64,000 nt of DNA from Streptomyces sp. GKU 895 (GCA_002027195.1 MWJO01000023.1:26087-90086), one strand, 5' to 3'; numbered from the stretch's first letter, positions 17,701 to 26,990 are shown. Numbers and translations: made by a program. Notes: a model not told the origin generated them from the letters alone.

Positions 17701-17945
17701 CATGGCCCGGTTCCGGATACGCGAGGGGATTCTCCGCCGCAAACCGATCGAAAGCGGCGAGGAGACGGAATCCGGCGCCTGCACCGGCCTGGAACGGTCT
17801 CTCGGGCTGTGGCGGCCGACCGCAATCGGCGTAGGCGGCATCATCGGTGCGGGCACCTTCCCTCCGTCCGGGACAGTGACGGACGGTACGGCGGGACCCG
17901 CAGTCCTCGTCTCCTACCTCGTCGCCGGTGATGTTTCGGGTGTGG
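17701..17945 (+). pseudogene. Truncated APC-family amino acid permease
   Basis: From an ATG the frame encodes a basic N-terminus (RRKPIES), then GLERSLGLWRPTAIGVGGII and GAGTFPPSGTVTDGTAGPAV, ending LVSYLVAGD. This matches the first two membrane helices of cationic amino-acid-type APC transporters (LGxxxLTAIGVGGIIGAGIF). After about 80 residues the similarity stops, and the opposite-strand DUF6585 gene begins about 40 bases later. The other ten or so helices are missing. It diverges from efe across the palindrome. Confidence 0.7.
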
Positions 17946-17983
17946 CCCGGGCCCAAAGCCGGTATGTCGCGGCAACGGGCTGT

Positions 17984-18793
17984 TCATCCGGTGGAGGCCG
18001 AGCGTCTCAACGCGTCGGCGAGGTTCAGGAAGACCACTAGGTTCGGGAAGCCGGGCGCCGGTACCTTGAGCCAGGCCGTGAGCTGGCCCCGGCGGTGGAT
18101 CCGCACATCGCCGTGCTTGACGTCGATCCGCTCCACCTCGTCCCAGCCGATGCGCTTGTCCTCCCGCCCCACACCGCCCAGCGTCATGCCCAGGACGCCG
18201 AACCACAGGCATTCGCCGGCTTCCAGACGGGCAGCGTCCTCCGCCACCCGGACACGGCTGAACGTGTCCGTCAGTCCCTCGGCGAAGGGCGCCATCCCGG
18301 CGTATTCGTCGTCGCTCACGGTGAACGACAGGCCGTCGGTCGCCCGCACGTGCAGCTTGCGCGTCGTGGCGCTGACGACGCCGTTGGTGACCTTGACGTC
18401 GTGCCGAACGAGGGAATCGATCTGCGCCCACGGGTACGCGTGGGTCTCGAAGCCCTCTGCGTAGTAGACAACCCCGCCCTCGTACCAGGCGATCCACCTC
18501 TGGTGGTCGCGGCCGCGCGACCACGCGACCAGGAGCCACACGAGGACCGCCGGCGGCACCATCGCCAGGATCAGCAGCGGCAGCGAGTAGTACCAGGCAC
18601 CCTCCGTCCGCTGGTCATTGACGGCGAAGGTCACCGCCACGGTCAGCAGAAGCACGCTCACCAGCGTCAGCCCGATCAGCGGTGCCCAAGGGAGGGACCT
18701 GGGGGAGTTGGCCACCAGCCCCTTGCGGGCACCGAGGCCGAGTTCCTGCGCCGCGTCGTGCACCGAGCGCGGCGCCTCTCCGACGTCCCTCAT
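17984..18793 (-). CDS. DUF6585-like membrane protein
   Basis: About 269 residues. The N-terminus (MRDVGEAPRSVHDAAQELGL) leads to two hydrophobic segments near residues 45-66 and 82-104, followed by a soluble domain of beta-rich sequence (QRWIAWYEGGVVYYAEGFET, VRHDVKVTNGV, LKVPAPGFPNLVVFLNLAD). It resembles the DUF6585 family common in Streptomyces; no biochemical role is known. The Met at 18793 is preceded by GGAGGGGG at good spacing, so I reject the longer frame that starts at 18928. Its 3' end abuts the truncated permease. Confidence 0.8.
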   Translation of the reverse strand: MRDVGEAPRSVHDAAQELGLGARKGLVANSPRSLPWAPLIGLTLVSVLLLTVAVTFAVNDQRTEGAWYYSLPLLILAMVPPAVLVWLLVAWSRGRDHQRWIAWYEGGVVYYAEGFETHAYPWAQIDSLVRHDVKVTNGVVSATTRKLHVRATDGLSFTVSDDEYAGMAPFAEGLTDTFSRVRVAEDAARLEAGECLWFGVLGMTLGGVGREDKRIGWDEVERIDVKHGDVRIHRRGQLTAWLKVPAPGFPNLVVFLNLADALRRSASTG

Positions 18794-19302
18794 GAGAAAC
18801 CCCCTCCTCGCATACGGTCCGCCCAGACCGGCCCTGTGTGCCGCCGTATCGGGCGAGGCACCCAAGTATGGGTGAACGCCAAGGAGTTGAGTGAGAGCGA
18901 AGAGGAACGGGAAGGAGCGGTACGTCACGGTGGCGCGGTCATCGCAAGATCAGCCCCGGGGGAACCGTGGCCGAAGCCGACCTCAGAGGTCCTAACGGAG
19001 AAACCGTAACTGCCTGTTCTCTATCCCTTCGCGCGGTCGGACAGGTTCGAACGGGGGCCTGGTTCGGGTGAGTTGTCCGGGGCCGGTGCATGAAGGAAGG
19101 GCCTCTTGGTAGCTCGCGGATGTCGAGTCCAGCGAAAGCCAAGAAGCCCTGTTGTCGAAGTGTCGCGTGGTCGTGGTCGCCGAGTCCAGCTCGTCCACTC
19201 CTGGGTGTGACTGCTCGCCCACAGGCTCGGGACCGCGGACGACCGGCCGCAGCGCCGGCCCCGATACGGCTCGGATATGAGCGATGACGAAGACACACCG
19301 TC
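18794..19302. other. Intergenic stretch, nothing recognised
   Basis: About 510 bases between the DUF6585 gene and the monooxygenase remnant. Open frames on both strands are Arg/Pro-rich and lack domain motifs. Confidence 0.5.
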
Positions 19303-19553
19303 ATGCCCAAGCCCCTGCTCACCGAGTTCACCGCCCGCGCGGGAGCGGAGGACGAGGTCGCCCCTCTCATCCTCGACCAGGCCGAGGAGGTGCGTGCGGA
19401 GGAGGGCGACCTCGTCCATGACGTCTACCGGGACGAGGACGCCTTCCAGGCACACCTCAAGGGCCCTTACGGCGGCCCGTTCAACACCGTGCTCGCCCCT
19501 CTGATCGAGGGGACGACGCCTCGGTGCTGACCTTCCTCGTCCCGGTCGGCTGA
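19303..19553 (+). pseudogene. ABM-type antibiotic biosynthesis monooxygenase, internally deleted and frameshifted
   Basis: The frame begins MPKPLLTEFTARAGAEDEVA, typical of small dimeric ABM quinol monooxygenases of about 100 residues. Directly after DLVHDVYR it jumps to DEDAFQAHLKGPYGGPF. In intact members about 17 residues, ending with another (E)VYRDE, separate these blocks, so an in-frame deletion between two similar codon runs is likely. Near the end the frame shifts by -1: the true C-terminus DASVLTFLVPVG continues in the next frame to the stop at 19551-19553. The enzyme is probably not functional. Confidence 0.6.
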
Positions 19554-19564
19554 CGTTCGGCGGT

Positions 19565-21414
19565 TCAGCCGATACGGTGCGTGGTCCAGAAGGACGTGAG
19601 ATCCGTGCTGGTCGCCGCCTGGGCCGCCGCCTTGAACTCGGCAGTGGTCGAGACGCCGTACCAGTGTGAACTCGCGTAGCTCTTCAGCAGGTTGGTCATC
19701 GCCGTGTCACCGATCAGCCGCCGCAGATCGTGCAGGGCGCACTTGCCGTAGCCGTAGACGACGGTGGAGTACCGGGACGAGTGGGCGTCCCAGTAGGCCA
19801 TGGAGTTGGTGATCTTCTCCGCCGAGGAGGCCCAGGAGACGCTGTTCCAGCAGTTGGTGCCGGTCTTGCCGAGGGCGAGGTCGGTGGCGTAGTCGGTGAA
19901 CGACTCGTCCAGCCAGGGGCTGTTGTACTCGTCGTCGCCGACGATGCCGTACCACCACTGGTGGCCGATCTCGTGGGTGAGCGCGGTGGTGCTGACGAGG
20001 TCCAGGACGAAGCCGGGGTACTCCATGCCGCCGAACCAGTAGTTGTTGTCGATGACCGCGTCCAACTCGCCGTAGGGGTAGGCCCCGAAGCGGCCGGCGT
20101 GTGCGTCGACGGCCGTCTTGGCGGTGTTCAGCATCGACTGCGCGTCGGAGGAGCTGATGCCCGAGACGGAGTAGATGTTGATGGCCGTCCCGGCCGCCGA
20201 GGTACCGGAGATCTTGCTGAACGGGCCCGCCGCCCAGGCGAAGTCACGGACCTTCGACGCGGTCGCCGTGGTGACGGTGCGCCCGCTGGAGCCGGGGGTG
20301 TCGGTCGAGGTGCCGGTGGCCGGGACCAGGAGCGAACTCGGGTGGTCCAGCGTCACCTTGAAGTCGGCGGCCAGGGAGTAGAACGACTCGCCGTTGTTGG
20401 TGTACGGGTCCAGGTGCCAGCCCGAGCCGTCCTTCACCGCGAGCACAGGCAGCGCGTTGCCGATGTTGTTGAACGCGCCGTCATGGCCGAACCGGTCGGC
20501 GCCGCTGGGCACGGTGATGCCCAAGTCAAAGCCGATAGTGGCGGACTGACCCTGCGTCAGGGGTGTCGGCAGGGTGATCTGGAGCGCCGTGCAGGCGACG
20601 GAGAGCGAACCGGCTGTACCGCCGGTGACGTTGGTGACCGTGATCGGCATCGCGTCGCAGGTGCCGTGGTAGTTGTCCCACAGGCGCAGGTACACCTCGC
20701 TCAGCGCGGTCGAGGAGGCGTTGGTGAAGGTGGCGCTCTCGTGGCCGGTCCAGACGGTGCCGGAGGTGTTGCTGCTCAGGTTCACCGTGTACGACGGCGC
20801 GGCCGGCGTCCGTGTCGAGTCCGCCGGCGGGGTGGTGTCGCCGGAGGTGTCGAGGGCGATGTCATCCAGGACGAAGCTGGTCTGGAGGCTGGAGTCCTCG
20901 GTGCCGGTGAAGGCGAGGGTGACGGTCTGTCCCGCGAACGACGACACGTCGAGGGTCTTCTTCACATATCCCGTGGCCTTGTCGAGGTTCGACCAGGTCG
21001 CCAGCGTGGTGCTGCCGATCTTCGCCGTCAGCTTGTCGTAGGCGGTGGACGAGGTGGTCTCGGCGGTGTCGATGTGCAGCCAGAACGTCAGGGTGGCGGT
21101 GCTGCAGCCGGACGGGATCGTGACGCTCTGCGAGAGCGTGTCGGTGTGTGTGCCGCCGGTGCCGTCGAGCCAGGCGAAGCGGGTGCCGCCGTGTGCGGAC
21201 TGGCCGGAACGGCTGGTGATCACGCTCGTGGACGACTGTGTCCAGGGCGAAGTGCCGCTCTCGAAGCCGCCGTTGACGACTGCCTGGGTCGGTGTGCAGG
21301 CCGCAGCCGCTTCGGTTGCGGCGACGCCGGATGGGCAGGGAGCAGGGACATGGCGGCCAGCGCGGCGACAGCCAGGGCGCGCACGGCGCCGGATCTGTGG
21401 GGGATGGTTCTCAC
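19565..21414 (-). CDS. Secreted M1-family metallopeptidase with N-terminal jelly-roll domain (frameshifted)
   Basis: Extracellular zinc aminopeptidase. The GTG at 21414 follows AAGGAG at ideal spacing and opens a signal peptide ([20 protein letters not shown]). A net -1 shift near 21330 moves the sense into the next frame, where mature protein starts around [18 protein letters not shown]. Next comes a CBM-like beta-sandwich of about 150 residues (NGGFESG...[12 protein letters not shown]), then the M1 catalytic domain with zinc motif [10 protein letters not shown] and the third ligand in DESFTDYA. The C-terminus reaches [10 protein letters not shown]. The gene is monocistronic. The shift lies only in the signal peptide and may be a sequencing error. 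Confidence 0.82.
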
Positions 21415-21645
21415 GCGTAACTCCTTTGCGGCGACCGGGATCCCGGTCTGCTCGGCGGCCACCCACCGACAGGGGTGCGTCGGCGGGTAGTCGTGGACTG
21501 CGTGCATCGATTGACGCGAGCATGCCACACACCAGGAGGTGATGGGGACGGGCACACCGGCTCGAACGCCAAAACACCGAACGTGGATCCGGCGAGCCGG
21601 AACCAAGGGGGTGGTCGCGGCCCGCCATGCCCGGTCTGCCCCCCG
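21415..21645. other. Intergenic stretch between the M1 peptidase and the radical-SAM remnant
   Basis: Holds the peptidase ribosome site (AAGGAG, minus strand, 21421-21426) and its promoter region. No other feature was recognised. Confidence 0.4.
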
Positions 21646-21990
21646 CGGGTCTCCGTCGTGGTCACTGAGGACAACGCCCACGAGGTCGACGCCATGGTGG
21701 CCCTCGTCCAATCTGGGGCCTCGACCCTCACGTCTACACCACCATGCAGCCGACCTTCTCCGGCACCGGCGAGCCCCTGCTCGTCCAGTCCACCGAGCAC
21801 CTGCGTAAGCGACCGGTCCCCAGGGCTGCAACGCCGGCGTCACCTTCTTCCAGCCGACCCCCACGCCAAGGTCTCGATCTGCAAGATCGGCCGTGACGAC
21901 CAGATCGACCTCATGGCCGAGGGCATCGACGGTCTTCGCCGGAACACCTACTGCCAGCAAGCCGACACCAAGAAGATGGTGCACGCATGA
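21646..21990 (+). pseudogene. Remnant of a radical-SAM/SPASM peptide maturase
   Basis: Pieces in successive frames read [20 protein letters not shown], then VYTTMQPTFSGTGEPLL, and finally HAKVSICKIGRDDQIDLMAE followed by GIDGLRRNTYCQQADTKKMV. Together they resemble the C-terminal half of actinobacterial radical-SAM enzymes with a SPASM-like auxiliary cluster, which modify ribosomal peptides. The CxxCxxxC-rich stretch expected between DGLRR and NTYCQ is missing, as is the N-terminal CxxxCxxC half. At least two frameshifts occur. Its stop overlaps the GNAT start (ATGA), so the two were co-translated. No precursor peptide was found. Confidence 0.55.
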
Positions 21991-22963
21991 GTCCCGTACC
22001 TGTCGAGATCCTCGCCAACCGCCCGCTGGTCGTCCGCCCGACCGCGTCAGCCACGCTCGTCGCAACCAGGGCGCTCGTCATCGAAACGGACGCCGATGCC
22101 CTGATGGAGGGCAGCGCCTACTCCTGCGCGGCCGACGGCGTGTGCCAACCATCGGCCCGGTCCACCCGTCCGTCCTGACCGAGGACCTGTTCACGGACAC
22201 CCTGATCGCGGCCTCCACCGAGCGCCGGTTCCTGCCCTACGACAAGCACATCCGCTGGTCCGACAGCAAGGACGAGACCGTCCTCGTCCAGGACATCGTC
22301 CACCAACCCAGCGAGACGCTCATTCCCACGCTGTCCCGACGCGGCGCCGGCATGGTCAAGGTCCACCTCTATGGCACCGAGCCCGGCAGCGCGCTCGCGG
22401 CGACCGAGCTGGCCCAGAAGCTAGCCGCCCAGCGCGGGGCGGCCAAGACACGGATCGTGCGCTTCTCCGGTCCGGAAGTTGCAGACGGGCGCGGTACGCG
22501 CATCCAACTCCAGGACTTCAAGACGGCCGCCTGCCCGACTCCTGATGGCCCTGTCCGTCTCTTGCGTGAGTGGCCGGCCGGCGTACAAGACACCTTCGCC
22601 GGCTTCGCTGAACAGATGACCGCGGACGGCTTCGCCTTCCTCTGTCGCCTGATGCAGGCAGGAACCGTCGGGCCCGTCCTGACAGCCGTCGTGAAAGGCA
22701 AGGTGGCCGGCGCCATCGGCCCTATGGAGATCCGACCCGACGCGATCGGCACCCCGCAACTGATGCCACAGTACTTCGGTGTCCTTTCCGAGCACCGCGG
22801 CAAGGGGCTGGGACGCCTGCTGTGGCGCGCCGCGATGCACTGGGGACAGAACCACAAAGCCGTGTACCAGCTCCTCCAGACCGAAGTCGGAGGCGCCTCG
22901 GATCGTCTATGCCAGTCCGAGGGGCTGACGTCGCTCGGTTTCACGTATTGGCAGGCCGTCTAA
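21987..22963 (+). CDS. GNAT-family N-acetyltransferase (frameshifted)
   Basis: The start (MSPVPVEILANRPLVVRPTA) overlaps the radical-SAM remnant by ATGA. Near 22140 the sense shifts by -1 into the frame with PTIGPVHPSVLTEDLF, running to the stop at 22963. The C-terminal GNAT core has the acetyl-CoA pyrophosphate-binding loop in SEHRGKGLGRLLWRAAMHW (Q/RxxGxG/A type). Other blocks are DFKTAACPTPDGPVRLL and FAEQMTADGFAFLC. Total length is about 325 residues. The pairing with a radical-SAM enzyme suggests a peptide-modifying pathway, which is inference. The single shift could be an assembly error. Confidence 0.75.
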
Positions 22964-22999
22964 TCTGCGTCCAGGCCTGGAGGGCCGTGTGATGCCGGA

Positions 23000-23413
23000 T
23001 CACATGCCCTCGGTGAGTTTGCGCAGCGATCGAAGCAATTCGGTGCGTTGTGCGTCGTCGAGGGGTGCGAAGAGGTCCTCAAGTACGCCGATCGAGACCT
23101 GCCGGCCTTCGACGAGTGCGGTGTGCCCCGCCTCGGTGAGGGTGTGCGCGACGCGTCGCCCGTGGCCTGCGGAGCGGACGATCAATCCACGCTCCACCAG
23201 CCGGCTCGCCAGGGTGCCGAACGCCTGATCGCTCTGGAACGTCGCCACGGCGAGCTCATGCCCGGAAGCCCCCGGCATCCGCTCGATGGCGCGCAGGGCA
23301 TCCCACTGGACGAGGCTGACCCCGATCTCGCGCAGCGCGGCATCCATCGTGCGGTGGTTGCGGTACTGCGCCCGCTTGATCGCCAGTCCGAGAGCTTCCA
23401 GGTCGGTCGTCAC
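23000..23413 (-). CDS. MarR-family transcriptional regulator
   Basis: A winged-helix dimeric regulator of 137 residues. After MTTDLEALGLAIKRAQYRNH, helices lead to the recognition region SGHELAVATFQSDQAFGTLA and the wing LIVRSAGHGRRVAHTLTEAG, ending in a dimerisation helix. It is divergent from the alpha/beta hydrolase gene across a 50-base AT-richer gap containing a repeated TATCAACA, its likely operator. MarR proteins of this arrangement usually repress the divergent gene until a small aromatic or lipophilic ligand binds. The ligand is unknown. Confidence 0.9.
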   Translation of the reverse strand: MTTDLEALGLAIKRAQYRNHRTMDAALREIGVSLVQWDALRAIERMPGASGHELAVATFQSDQAFGTLASRLVERGLIVRSAGHGRRVAHTLTEAGHTALVEGRQVSIGVLEDLFAPLDDAQRTELLRSLRKLTEGM

Positions 23414-23423
23414 GCTGCTACTG

Positions 23424-23445
23424 TATCAACAAGTTTATATCAACA
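23424..23445. promoter_or_regulatory. AT-rich repeated motif between MarR and hydrolase genes
   Basis: TATCAACA occurs at 23424-23431 and 23438-23445 (14-base period) within an AT-rich block that stands out from the surrounding GC-rich DNA. It is a plausible MarR binding and overlapping promoter site. The repeat is direct, not a clean palindrome. Confidence 0.5.
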
Positions 23446-23467
23446 TGCTTACTCACTAGGGAGCATC

Positions 23468-24242
23468 ATGAGCATCGCCCTGCCCGAGGACCTTCCCGTC
23501 ATCCAGGCCGCCCGCCCGCATCCCGCACCGCACTCGTGCTGCACGGCGGGGGCGGGCCCCGGACCGTCGCGCCCGTCGTCGAGCACCTCGCCGCCACCTG
23601 CACGCCATCGCGCCGACCCATCCCGGCTGGGACGGCACAACGCGCCCCCACTCCCTCACCTCCGTCGCACAGCTGGCGGCCGCCTACCTCACGCGCCTGC
23701 ACGAGAACAAAGAGCATGACGTCGTCCTGATCGGATCCTCGATCGGCGGGTGGATCGCACTCGAGATGGCGGCGCAGGCCGCCCACGACCAGCGCTACGC
23801 AGGACTGATCGGAGCCGTCGTCGACATCGACGGCGTCGGAGCGGAAGTGGAAGGCGAGCCCGTCGCTGACTTCTTCGCCCTCGACGCCCGCGCCCTCGCC
23901 GAGGCCGCCTGGCACGACCCGGAGCGCGGATACGTCGACCCGGCCGGCCTCACCGACGAGCAGCGCGCGATCCAGCAGGCGAACAAGCGCACGATCGCCG
24001 CCGTCGCCGGCACGAGCATGAGCGACCCGACGCTGCTCGGCCGGCTCGCTGCGGTGAACGTCCCCACACTGGTGGTGTGGGGCGAGAGCGACCGGATCGT
24101 CACACCCGCATACGGACGGGCCGTCGCCCATGCGATACCCGGCGCGCAGTTCGCCGAGATTCCGAAAGCCGGGCACCTCCCGCACCTCGAAGCCCCGGAC
24201 GCGACCTGGGCAGCCATCGACGCTTTCCTGGCACAGCCCTGA
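23468..24242 (+). CDS. Alpha/beta-fold hydrolase (two frameshifts)
   Basis: AGGGAG five bases before the ATG supports this start (MSIALPEDLPVIQAA). The sense then moves by -1 to RTALVLHGGGGPRTVAPVVE and by -1 again to AIAPTHPGWDGTT. From there it runs cleanly to the stop. Hallmarks are the oxyanion HGGGG, the nucleophile elbow IGSSIGGWIA (Ser), the acid in WGESDRIVTP (Asp) and the base in KAGHLPHLEAP (His). With the two bases restored the protein is about 258 residues, normal for this family. The substrate is unknown. It is divergent from and probably controlled by the MarR gene. Confidence 0.72.
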
Positions 24243-24245
24243 CCG

Positions 24246-24665
24246 AACCGACTACCTCGACGACCAGGCGTGGCAGGACGTGGCGGCAGCGCTGATGGAG
24301 CCCGGGGGAGACAGGCAGTACGAGGCGGACGTCCACTTCAACAATGATCCGGACTGGTCAGGGGCGACCGTTGACCAGGTGCTGGCGGCCGTCCGCGGCG
24401 ACGACAGCCTGGCCGTCGTCTTTCTTGCCGACCGTACAACCATGCAGGCCAAGAGCCACCCACTGCTGGCCGTCACCACGCTGACGCGGGAGGAATGCCT
24501 GGACGACGAGGACTACGAACAACTGAGCGAGTTCGGTGGCGATTTCCGCGTCCTACCCGCAAGACTCCACGAAGTCCACGCGAACCTCAGCATGGGGAAC
24601 CTGGGCTTCGAGGAGTTCGTGGCATGGCTCACGATGATCCCGAGGGGATCTTCCGGTCCTTCTGA
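24246..24665 (+). pseudogene. DUF6924-like protein lacking its N-terminus, frameshifted at the end
   Basis: A frame starting just after the hydrolase stop reads DRTDYLDDQAWQDVAAALME, then LAVVFLADRTTM and FRVLPARLHEVHANLSMGNL. This matches the DUF6924 pattern (LxVRTDYxDxxAW...NLSxxNMxFxEF). The usual residues before RTDY are absent and no start codon or ribosome site is visible, so the 5' end appears lost by fusion to the hydrolase end. Near 24620 a net -1 shift is needed to reach the expected terminus DDPEGIFRSF and the stop at 24663-24665. Confidence 0.55.
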
Positions 24666-24679
24666 AGCCGAGGGCGCCT

Positions 24680-25540
24680 CTACCCGCTGGTGGGGCTGTT
24701 CTGCGGGAAGTCGGTGGAGCGGGCGAGGTCCTCCCACGCGTTCAGGTCTCGGTCGACGGCGTCGCGTCCGGCGCGGACCAGGCGCAGTGCGTCGGAGCCG
24801 AGGACAAGGTGGGCGGGCGGGTTGGGGGTGTCGAGGATGTGCAGGACAGCGGCTGCTGCCCTGGCAGGATCGCCGAGCTGTCGGCCGCTGGCTTGCTGAC
24901 GGGCGGCGCGGATTGGCTCGAACAGGTCGTCGTAGTCGGGGATGGTGCGCGGTGCGCGGATCATCGAACGTCCCGCCCAGTCGGTGCGGAAGGAGCCGGG
25001 CTCGATGGCGGTGACGTGGATGTTGAACGGGGCGACTTCCTTGCCGATGGCTTCGAGGATGCCCTCGAGCGCGTACTTGCTGCCGCAGTAGGCGGAGACG
25101 CCGGGGAAGCTCGCCAGGCCGCCCATGGAGGTGACGGCCAGGACGTGTCCTCGGCGGCGTGCGCGCATGTGGGGCAGGACGGCTTGGACGGTGGCGGCGG
25201 CGCCGAAGACGTTGACGTCGAACTGGGCGCGCAGGTCGGCCAGGGGCGTTTCCTCGAAGGTGCCTTCCAGGCCGTATCCGGCGTTGGCGATCAGTACGTC
25301 GATCGGGCCGACGGACTGCTCCACCCCGTCCACCGCCGCGCGGACCCCCGCGTCGTCGGTGACGTCGAGGATGCGGACGTGTGCGCGCTGAGGGTGCAGG
25401 GCGGCGAAGGCGGCTGCATCTGCCTCCTTGCGGACGGTGCCGACGACGGTGTGGCCGGCATCCAGGGCGGCGGTGGCGAAGGCGCGGCCGAGGCCGCTGC
25501 TGACGCCGGTGATCAGGATCGTCCTGGCCGTGTCGGTCAT
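24680..25540 (-). CDS. SDR-family NAD(P)-dependent oxidoreductase
   Basis: A classical short-chain dehydrogenase of 286 residues. The Rossmann fold starts at LITGVSSGLG (TGxxxGxG), with the NAG motif (LIANAGYG), catalytic Ser in VTSMGG and catalytic pair YCGSK. It is the downstream gene of a coupled pair: its start overlaps the stop of the Atu4866-like gene by ATGA. The pair is divergent from an XRE/MmyB-like regulator that probably controls it. The substrate cannot be told from sequence. Confidence 0.92.
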   Translation of the reverse strand: MTDTARTILITGVSSGLGRAFATAALDAGHTVVGTVRKEADAAAFAALHPQRAHVRILDVTDDAGVRAAVDGVEQSVGPIDVLIANAGYGLEGTFEETPLADLRAQFDVNVFGAAATVQAVLPHMRARRRGHVLAVTSMGGLASFPGVSAYCGSKYALEGILEAIGKEVAPFNIHVTAIEPGSFRTDWAGRSMIRAPRTIPDYDDLFEPIRAARQQASGRQLGDPARAAAAVLHILDTPNPPAHLVLGSDALRLVRAGRDAVDRDLNAWEDLARSTDFPQNSPTSG

Positions 25541-25827
25541 GCCTGCTGCTCCTTGCAGAGGACGAGGTGCCCGTGGAAGAGGACACCGTCGCGGATGTCT
25601 CCGGTGGCGGTGAAGCCGATGCCGTCGACGTAGTCGAGGTGGCTGCCCGTCACGGCGTAGCGGCCGGTGTACGGGCTGCGGCGTTGGCCGCAGGCGTCGT
25701 CGTAGCGGCCCTCGGCGCGCAGCTCCTGGCGGATGTGCGCGTCCGCGGTCCCCCACAGCCCGACCACGTCCACGGCACCACTCTGTTGCCCGGTGGACTT
25801 CTGCGGCGGGTTCGACTGGTCTCTCAC
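25537..25827 (-). CDS. Atu4866-like small protein
   Basis: About 96 residues. The body reads VDVVGLWGTADAHIRQEL, AEGRYDDACG, SPYTGRYAVTGSHLDYVDG, FTATGDIRDGVLFHGHLVL, matching the Atu4866 family, a small beta-barrel of unknown function often next to SDR genes. I chose the GTG at 25827 because AGGGAA lies six bases upstream. Upstream GTGs near 25863 are possible but the ribosome site is too close. Its stop overlaps the SDR start. It may bind a hydrophobic ligand for the SDR partner (inference). Confidence 0.78.
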   Translation of the reverse strand: MRDQSNPPQKSTGQQSGAVDVVGLWGTADAHIRQELRAEGRYDDACGQRRSPYTGRYAVTGSHLDYVDGIGFTATGDIRDGVLFHGHLVLCKEQQA

Positions 25828-25959
25828 GATGCGTTCCCTGTCGTTCTCGGGGGTGGTGACCACCACCTTCGGCGGGTCGTGGAACGGGCACCAGGACGAG
25901 TCGTGCCTGGGCACGGCGCACCCAGGCACGCCGGGCAGGGGGCTGCTTAGCCTGGGACG

Positions 25960-26802
25960 GTGACCAACAACGATCTCGGAGATTTCCTGCGCGCCCACCG
26001 CGCCCGCCTACGCCCTGACGACGTAGGGCTCGCCTCCTACGGCGCCCGGCGGGTGGCGGGGCTGCGACGGGAGGAGGTCGCCGTCCTGGCCGGTATGAAC
26101 AGCGACTACTACGCCCGCCTGGAGCAGGGGCGCGAGCGCAGTCCCTCTGCACAGATCCTCGAAGCGATCAGCAGCGCGCTGCTGATGGACGACGCGGCGC
26201 GCGAGCACCTCTTCCGCCTGGCAGGCACCGCACCGGAAGGGGAGCGCCCCCAGCCCAGAGAGGCGGTGAGCGCCCCGCTGCGGCAGCTGCTGGACGGACA
26301 TGCGAACGCCGCGGCGTTCGTCCTCAACCCGGCCAACGACTTCCTGGCCTCGAACGCGCTGGCCGACGCCCTGTTCTCACCGTTCGAGGCCATGGACAAC
26401 ATGGCCCGCATGACGTTCCTCGATCCCGCCGCCCGGAGTTTCTTCACCCAGTGGGAGCGGGCGGCGAAGGCGGTCGTCGCCGGACTGCGCCACGCCACGG
26501 GCCTCGACCCGCACTACGGTCGCCTGCACGAACTGGTCGCTTCTCTGGCCGAGGAGAGCGAGGAGTTCGCCGCCCTGTGGTCCTCGCACACCGTCCACGG
26601 AAAGTCACGCGACAGCAAGCAACTTCTCCACCCCGACGTCGGACACCTCGACCTCACCTACCAGACCTTCGACGTGCGCGGCGCTCCGGGCCAGCAGCTG
26701 GTGGTCTACCATGCCGCCCCGGGCAGCCCGAGCGCGCAGGCGCTGGCCCTGCTCGGGAGTCTGCACGCCACCCGGAGCCGGGAGAACGCCCCGGAACAGT
26801 AG
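25960..26802 (+). CDS. XRE-type HTH regulator with MmyB-like ligand domain
   Basis: A regulator of 280 residues. The N-terminal HTH reads LGDFLRAHRARLRPDDVG, then RRVAGLRREEVAVLAGM and YYARLEQGRER, the standard signature of this Streptomyces regulator group. The C-terminal 180 residues form the MmyB-like PAS-type domain (AAFVLNPANDFLASNALADA, LDPAARSFFTQWERAAKAVV, HLDLTYQTFDV, LVVYHAAPGSPSAQAL). It is divergent from the Atu4866/SDR pair and likely represses or activates it. The ligand may be a fatty-acyl-type molecule by family analogy. Confidence 0.92.
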   Translation: MTNNDLGDFLRAHRARLRPDDVGLASYGARRVAGLRREEVAVLAGMNSDYYARLEQGRERSPSAQILEAISSALLMDDAAREHLFRLAGTAPEGERPQPREAVSAPLRQLLDGHANAAAFVLNPANDFLASNALADALFSPFEAMDNMARMTFLDPAARSFFTQWERAAKAVVAGLRHATGLDPHYGRLHELVASLAEESEEFAALWSSHTVHGKSRDSKQLLHPDVGHLDLTYQTFDVRGAPGQQLVVYHAAPGSPSAQALALLGSLHATRSRENAPEQ

Positions 26803-26837
26803 ACCGGCGGCAGCCACAGCGGAGCCCATCGCACCCC

Positions 26838-26990
26838 GTGATCCTCCGCAGGTGTGAAGTCGACGGTGAACGCGTGCCGTTCCATCTGCCCTGCACGGCT
26901 CCATGGAACGAAGAGGTGTACCAGGCGTTCCCTCAGGTCCGCACACTCAGGACTGTTGACCTCGCTGCCCTGTCGGCCGTGGCGGCGTGA
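26838..26990 (+). pseudogene. Unknown C-terminal fragment
   Basis: A frame ending at 26990 reads ILRRCEVDGERVPFHLPC, then TAPWNEEVYQAFPQVRTLRT and VDLAALSAVAA. The composition is that of real protein, but no start or upstream domain exists. I do not recognise it. It occupies part of the 267-base gap after the XRE gene. Confidence 0.3.

Noticed and set aside
19730..21490. 586-codon plus-strand frame opposite the M1 peptidase
   Set aside because: The opposite strand carries HEIGH and a full peptidase; this frame is low-complexity Gly/Val/Arg/Ala.
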